Positions 57,795 through 64,000 of a stretch of DNA of 64,000 nucleotides are shown here, piece by piece. The notes beneath the pieces are model-generated. The model ran no database searches. It was not told where the DNA came from and worked only from the letters and a program-made list of their open reading frames with translations. Source of the DNA: Sipunculus nudus. Its lineage: Eukaryota > Annelida > Sipuncula > Golfingiida > Sipunculidae. Position numbers and translations under genes: made by a program. Positions within the stretch are counted from its first letter, which is position 1; every line of letters begins with the position of its first letter. Location of the stretch: the NCBI GenBank assembly GCA_026874595.1, contig CM049319.1, positions 62,012,917 through 62,076,916 on the forward strand, written 5' to 3'.

Positions 57795-58616
57795 GTATGT
57801 ATGATAATCCTATCATTAACTAATGCTAGAAAAAAACATGTTGAAAGATAAAATATTTTTTTCCCTTTAGATGTGTGATAAGCCATTGCTATAATTGTTT
57901 GAAAATATATCCATGTCTGCCATGCTCATATGTATGAAAATTCTTTGGTTCATTAGAGTCCAACTTATAAAATTATCTTGCTGTATAATATGTCTGTGAT
58001 ACATAGTTAACCTTTCTCTTATTTTGATATGAACAGTGCTTGAAATTTTTTCTTTTATCTGGTTATCAGTTTGTCTGAATTGAAGATATCACTGACTTTG
58101 GTAGAGTTATAATGAGGGGGAGGGGGTTGATGGAAAGACTGTGCCCAGTGGTCGTGTATCATCACAAACAACTGCAAACTTAGGGGGTTCCTCCTGTGTT
58201 AATACCCAGCAGTGGAAATGACTACACGTCAAGTACCAGCAGGCGCACTACAGCAAGCCTGGTTTAAAACAGGATAATCATGTGATACCACCCTGTCACA
58301 TAGTCCCAAACCGGAATACTGGATTCTGCAGATATACATACTCAGGTTAAGATAGGAATCAATAAAATATCAGAGGTGATTACCTCAACCAAATAATTCT
58401 GAAAACATAAAAAAAGGCCCGGTTAAGACCATAAACTTCTGGCATTTTAAAACTGCAAAAGTTCAATCAGGAAGAGGAGAGAAGTTTGATGATGAACACT
58501 CAAAGAATATCAAGATCTTTTTCTGCCTAGCAGGTCACTAGGTTTAGAATAATCATACACAGGTCCAAATGAATTATCTGTAATATTAACTATTTTTATT
58601 CTTTTTCTTTTTGCAG
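57795..58616 (+). other. MOB2 intron 1
   Basis: This 822-bp intron runs from the GTATGT donor to the TTTGCAG acceptor. It is AT-rich with a long T/C tract before the acceptor (about 58590-58612). No other gene, RNA or transposon end is recognised inside it. Confidence 0.65.
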
Positions 58617-58780
58617 GAAAGGTCGCAGGAAAGACAAGGATGTACCCTCACCGGTGCAAGATGAATTCAGGCCATATTTACTGGAGGACTGTGTACATGC
58701 TAAAATCACGGACACTGACTTAGATAAAATGGTTACGTTACCGCAGGGCTTGGATTACAACGAATGGCTAGCAACACATA
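58617..58780 (+). CDS. Mob2: MOB2-like kinase activator, second coding exon (start of Mob domain)
   Basis: The exon follows a pyrimidine-rich acceptor ending TTTTTGCAG at 58616 and ends at a consensus GTAAGT donor at 58781. It holds one base, 54 codons and one base. The protein reads KGRRKDKD, then PYLLEDCVHAKITD, then LPQGLDYNEWLATH. The basic RRKDKD stretch, the YLxxxxxxxKITD segment and the LPxGLDYNEWLAxHT motif are the recognised N-terminal part of Mob/phocein domains and fit MOB2 better than MOB1, MOB3 or MOB4. MOB2 proteins bind the N-terminal regulatory region of NDR-type kinases (Tricornered in flies) and act in cell shape and Hippo-related signalling; that role comes from the family. 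The final A begins the next codon (ACN, Thr, expected). The zinc-binding Cys and His residues lie in later exons outside this window. No frameshift or stop is seen. Confidence 0.88.
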
Positions 58781-59869
58781 GTAAGTATGGTAATACCTCA
58801 CTACTCAGCTATCATGGCCACTTTAGATGGGCAAAAAGGTGGGAATGTCACTTTTGCCATGTCAGTTAGTTTTTACTGTTCCTATGGATGGCTCAGGTCC
58901 ATACTCATGCCCATTGTAATACTGAACAAATTCTTGTTTCATGGTGCAGCCTTGCAGGTAATTAAATAGTGAGTTAATTGTAAGATCCCTGGTTCTCCAC
59001 CAAATATTACTGGTAAAAATCTAGCTTCTGCCTTTTCTTGGTTGGTGGGATTTCCTGTGTGCTGTTCAGTTTCTTTTATGTTTTTCTTTCATATATAAAC
59101 ATCTGAACAGTTGTTTCAAACTAAGCCTAGCAGGAGCACCTTAATAATTACAATAAGGTAGAATTCAGATATATCCATTGACAATTCTGCGTACAAAAAA
59201 GTTAACCACAAAAATTCCATATTCCACAAATGCATTTATATATGATATGCCTTATTATAAATAACATGTCTAAATTATACCATTATCCTGCATTAAGCAG
59301 TCATAATTAGGTTAAATAATTTATATGTCATATTATATGTTAATCTACTGTTAATGGGCCTATTCAGCCTGGAGAAAAGCCAGGTTGAATTTGTTATTTG
59401 TACAGACTTGTGGGATATCGTGGTTTGTATCAGCTTGATGTGGTTATACCACAGGGCTATAGAATTAAAACCACAGTTGTGTACTTTCATCACCATTTTT
59501 CATTCTGTATTAATGGGGTATTTTGCAATCACTATACATCATTAAGTCATTTATCATTAATCATTTTGAAATATTGATTCATTGACCATTACATACTTCG
59601 AATTGGTTGACTTTTTATCAGTAGTTAATTTTTTTATTTTTGGTTCACTTGCCATTGGCTATTTTGGTAACCAAGTCACTTATTCTTCAACAAAAGCAAA
59701 ATATAAAAAAGAACTACAAAATAAGAGAAGTACCAGATATATGATGAAAATAAAATATAAAAAATAATAAGTTTGATAACAAATAGTATCTCCAAGTAGA
59801 TACGAGGCTTGGGTTCAAATGCAAATGGAAAATCAACTCTGATGATTTATCATGTTTTTAAAATACAAA
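58781..59869 (+). other. MOB2 intron 2, first part
   Basis: This is AT-rich DNA after the GTAAGT donor. Short open frames here (for example near 58787 and 59354) have no recognisable protein features. The expected next MOB2 exon, encoding the region after LATH[T] and the first zinc-ligand cysteine, is not seen. Confidence 0.6.
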
Positions 59870-60031
59870 CAGTAGAACCTGTCTTAAAGACAACCTGCCT
59901 ATAAAGACCCCCCTTGAGTGAACTGGAAGCATTCTCATCAATTAGTTATAGCAGACCTGTCTAATAAGACCATATGTGAATTAAGACCACTTAGGCCAGT
60001 CCCATCAGTGGTCTTATTACATAGGTTTCAA
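59870..60031. mobile_element. Pogo/Tigger-like MITE copy (AGACCACC family)
   Basis: The left end CAGTAGAACCTGTCTTAAAG and a right end GGTCTTATTACATAGGTTTC form imperfect inverted repeats. Between them lie the family markers TGAATTAAGACCAC and CCAGTCCCATCAGTGGTC, also seen at 4278-4442 and 24909-25051. The last bases (expected CACTG) are degraded. It sits within MOB2 intron 2. TA-flanked CAGT...ACTG ends fit Tc1/mariner-pogo relatives; the superfamily is inferred. Confidence 0.65.
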
Positions 60032-63000
60032 AATTTCCTTAAAGTTAAAATAGGTTAATCTGAAGGCTGCATTTCTTTACTTAATAGTTTAAAGGCAATT
60101 TTTCATTTAATTATATTTATCCCTTGTGCATTAGATAATATTACGTGATGTTTGTGTTTACATTCAGTTCTTTGAAAATATTTGCACTTAAAGGGACTGA
60201 GTCACATTTAGACCCAAATCCTTGCTTGTAAGTACCATGAACTGTGTTCCTGTTGTTTCATAAGTTACAGTTGGGTTTATTCAGAAAAAGCAGGGAGATA
60301 GAGATTCAGGAAGAAACAACACATGACTCATTTATTGATTTCTCTCAATATGGGGACCTGTCTGCTATTGATGGTGAATTTAGCAGCCCACTTAAAGCAT
60401 ACTTGATGACTTGCCTGTTACATATATTGAAGCATTGCTTGCTACAGATGTTTCGAGCCTCCAGGTAACTTATATGTTTGCAAGTACTAAATAGCCTCCA
60501 AGCATATGAGAATTTCTGCACACCTCTGAATGGGCCGGCACAGCTGTAGGCTGTTTTTTATGTATTATCATGAGAAACTTATATAAAACATATTATTTAC
60601 TGAATTGCCACCATGTACCAGCTGTGACAGTGGTTATATGAAGTAAAGTTTATAAATATTTTCATTGAATTTATTCCTATTGTGAGGCATTGACTGACGT
60701 TGGAGCTGAAATTAACAAAACTTGATCAACATGTTCCAGATGTCTTTCTGATGTGGTGCTGCCCAACTGAAACGTTACCCTTAATACCCCGTAAGTTTTT
60801 ATTCCCTTGTCACCTCAGTGAAACATTATCAATATACCCCATAAATTTCAGTTATCACCTGATTGACACATTAATTACCAAAAGTCTCCCTTTCTGATTA
60901 TGAATATGACCTATTGTTACCAGTGGTATTTAGTTGTCTGTCATGCAAATATAACATTCCCAAGAATACTCTATGTTTTACTGAAGGTATTAATTCACTT
61001 TTTAGCCAACAGGACCTTCTTGCTTTAGATTTTCATAGGTGTTTGCAGACATGTCTTCTTATCCCTCTTAAGTCTGTTATAAATTGAGCTCCATTTCATG
61101 TTCTGTCAACCAGTTGAGTTGGAGTGGGACAACCACCACCAGTCAGAAGCAGTACAGTGAATTTCCTTTTCTCTGTCAGTCAGTATTAAACAGAAGCTGA
61201 ACTAACTGTGTATTGTCATATATTGCTGACTTGGTTAAAACCATGCATGACATCCAAACTTTCAGGACTAACCAGTCAGCAATGCATAGCAACTGAACTT
61301 CTGTTGTCATAGCAAACATCATCAGGTGACTGCTTAACAACCATCCATCCAGTTTCACATAGAACTTTGAAGTGTTCTCTCACACCAGTTGCCAACAAAC
61401 CCTCTCAAATATCAGCTCCTGGCAAAAAAAATCTCAGAATTTCTAGCACATTGATCGCGAATATTTATCTGGGGACTGTTTTATAAGCAATCTGTTCATT
61501 GATTAATCACCAGTTTTGAATTAAGTATATAGTATTTTGATGTGAATTGAAACAACTTACTGGGGGGGGGGGGGGCACTTTAAAATGTTAAAAAGGTGAT
61601 TTTGCATGAAGGGCTTGGTATTACAATATCTGGAGTATAGAATAAAATAGGCAGAACTATATTTATAGGCCAGGTTATCAGCCAACAATGCATAAGAAAT
61701 ATCACCCATTTTTTGTGCGTGGTAAGTGTTTTGTGGTTCGTTAAGTAGGCTGAAGTCAGTGGTATTAAGATGTGGCTTTGTGGTTTTGACTTTGGAAGTT
61801 TTGGTACTTGATTCTGCCAGTTTACCTTCAGTGCACCTGGTGAAACTTGACTGTTGTTGCAAGGAATCTAAAAAAATATATACTAGAAATGTGCATTACA
61901 ATAGATACATATCCCTCCACCATAGTTTTAAAAACGCTGTGCGATTATACTGGACATGTATACATGCAGTAATCTGCATGAGATGCTGCGTTTGTTCTGG
62001 AGCTGACCTGTGATCCAGTCATGGGGTTGGTTAACCGTGACCCACATAGCTTTTGTGTAGTACAGAACAAAGGTTGACAAGAATCCAGGGGAGGTATTTT
62101 TGTAGGCACATACTACTGTTCTAGTCTTGTCTGCAGTGTCTTGAAGGCTTCCTCATGAACCACTGTAGGTTGTTATATGGTTGTCTTCATCTTCAATCAG
62201 TTGACAGTGATGATTGTGGATCTAACCATATCAGAAAAAATATAGTCATTTAAAGTCAAAACTATTTGTTATTTGTAAACTGAGCAGTACTCAAGCATTA
62301 CAGAGTACCTCATTGTATCACAGTGCATCACTATAAATAGAATTAAGCAAACCTTGTTGTCTATTAATAGAACAAACCAGCTCAGAAATATTATAAAGTA
62401 ACCCTTCTTCATAAAAGTAAATTGAGCATTGTATTTTGAATAAGTAAAGCACTATCCTAGGTGCTGTTCTATTTATATATGGTTATTTGTTTCAGTATGT
62501 TTTTATGTAAGCTCTTGGTAAGTGTTCTCAGACAATGAAAGGGGTATAAGTTTAATTAAACGCTGCAGAGAGATTTATAAACGTTGAGTATCATGGTGTA
62601 GACTTTAATAAGGTCTTTATTGTCAGTTGACTGGCCATGTAGTTGAGATAAAACTGATGTCGTCAGTCAGGTGTTATCTTCATTTAAGAGGACACTTCAA
62701 GTTTCCATATCCTGAGCTGAGGGTAACAGGGTCAAACCCCACCCTTGTTCAAGAGGGGTTGTATTTGTTGTAGGGTCCTTGTCCACATTTCAGGTATTTG
62801 TTATATTGATTGTCATCCACACCTGAGCCAGGATAATGTTGATCAGTGTTGATTCCGCAGTTTATCGCAGGTGATGTAAAGATCGGCAGGTTTACTTCTG
62901 CTGTGGGCGTTGGTCGTCAGCAGACTACAGGCACTTCTCGCTGAACTAGATAATGTATTGGTATGTCATAAGGGGCCAGATCCTGCCTGATGCCCGAGTC

Positions 63001-64000
63001 TTGTGCTTTGTGTGTCTCGTGGTCCCTTCAGTTAATGTGAAATTAAAAATGGATCACAGATTTGTGATTACTTTTACACATCTGGGGTCAGGCCTTGAGC
63101 CCATGATAAACATGGAGACAGCTATTTTAGTGCTGAAAGATGAATGTATGATGCATGTATTGTGCACAAATAAGGAGACATAGTCTTTTAATATTATAGG
63201 GGGAGGGGGGTTTGAGAATGATAAATTTCCTCAAGACCTGGTTAATTATGGGTAATTTCACATGATCCAAAATTTATTTTGTATTTACTTTGAAAAATTA
63301 AACTTAAATTAATGTAATTACAGTAATGATTTTTTAATTGTTAACAATTTATAATTTAAGGTAAGAGATGCTAAGTATGACGATATGAAATTTTAAAACC
63401 ACATTATATATTTGATTTAATATGTGACTATAAACCAGTTAATCTTTTATACAAGTCCAATATCAGTTGCACACCTCACTTAAGGCCAGTCTGAGGGTAA
63501 AATTATATGAATGAGAAAATATCAAATATATTATGAAAATTAAGTGTCAGTGATCAGGAAATAAACTTTTTGTAATTTGGGAAACAGTGATGGGAGTGGC
63601 TTTGAATTTAAGGATTGATCATTAGTTTGAGCAAACAGTTCAGTGTTAGTTCTATGAGTCTGACAGATACTCAATCAGTGGGTCTAAACAAGGGCAGTAG
63701 CATTTATCTTACGTCAATTCCCCATCAGTTCTTGGTAACTGAGTTGAACACGGTTCCTCACAAGTGCAGGGTCATACAAAGTACAGAAAGTCAAAGCTTT
63801 TAGTGTTTGTAAGCTATAACAGTCAAGCACATACTCCTAATAAGGTAAAGAAATGGAACTAGATCTTGCCCCTGGATCTAGAGCTGCACTACATTTTCAT
63901 TGGGTTTCCTGAGCCCATGTTCAATCCCTGAACCAAGTTTAGTGGAAAAAGATGCATTTGTTTTGTGTAACCCTGCTAACAGACAAACCAACAGACTGAC
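60032..64000 (+). other. MOB2 intron 2, remainder to window end
   Basis: This is AT-rich noncoding DNA, presumed intronic because no further MOB2 exon was found. It contains a G14 run at 61562-61575. The 75-codon frame at 60244-60468 and the 95-codon frame at 61726-62013 match nothing I recognise and are treated as chance. If the gene continues rightwards, intron 2 is longer than 5.2 kb. Confidence 0.5.
61562..61575 (+). repeat. Poly-G tract (14 G)
   Basis: Uninterrupted run of 14 G inside presumed MOB2 intron 2. Confidence 0.9.

Noticed and set aside
60244-60468. Third MOB2 exon or a separate exon (IEIQEETTHDSFIDF)
   Set aside because: No resemblance to the Mob domain, and no acceptor in the required phase 1 was found.

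Overview
This window looks like nuclear DNA from a marine invertebrate, most likely a mollusc. It is AT-rich and almost free of open reading frames. It carries tRNA-derived SINEs, several families of small DNA-transposon derivatives, and rolling-circle elements of the kind common in bivalves and gastropods, with a 5' hairpin, a CCGT microsatellite and a 3' end in CCCATAGGTCCCTTG. The taxon is inferred from repeat style; no marker gene fixes it.

Only one gene is recognised with confidence: the first two coding exons of a MOB2-type kinase activator on the plus strand (57652-57794 and 58617-58780). The splice phases match (2 then 1) and the donors are GTATGT and GTAAGT. The open frame ends inside the conserved N-terminal part of the Mob domain. 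The remaining exons, including the zinc-binding core, are not visible up to base 64000, so intron 2 exceeds 5.2 kb. The 57 kb to the left is either an upstream intron or intergenic DNA.

Layout: 1-19.7 kb is AT-rich noncoding DNA with short tandem repeats, a TA microsatellite, a pogo-like MITE (4278-4442), a complete SINE with an 11-bp target duplication (6076-6384), a hAT-like MITE with near-perfect 8-bp target duplications (6672-7105), a second SINE (10.8 kb) and another MITE (15495-15675). A 3.5-kb minisatellite of about 86 copies of a 41-bp unit fills 19724-23260 and shows a 617-bp higher-order duplication. A GC-richer, promoter-like island lies at 26.2-26.8 kb.

From 32.2 to 40.8 kb lie one truncated and one large composite Helentron-like element (HINE type, inferred), and a compact complete copy sits at 52791-54699. 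They share a 5' hairpin, a CCGT microsatellite, an 11-bp subterminal inverted repeat and a 3' mini-hairpin. A decayed endonuclease-like reading frame lies just inside the 3' end. A MITE/SINE cluster and a 1.1-kb pogo-like element occupy 41.7-44.7 kb. The MOB2 exons follow at 57.6 kb.

The main points of interest are the composite rolling-circle element with one 5' end and several 3' ends, its endonuclease relic and exon-like GC island, the higher-order structure of the minisatellite, and a possible alternative first exon of MOB2.
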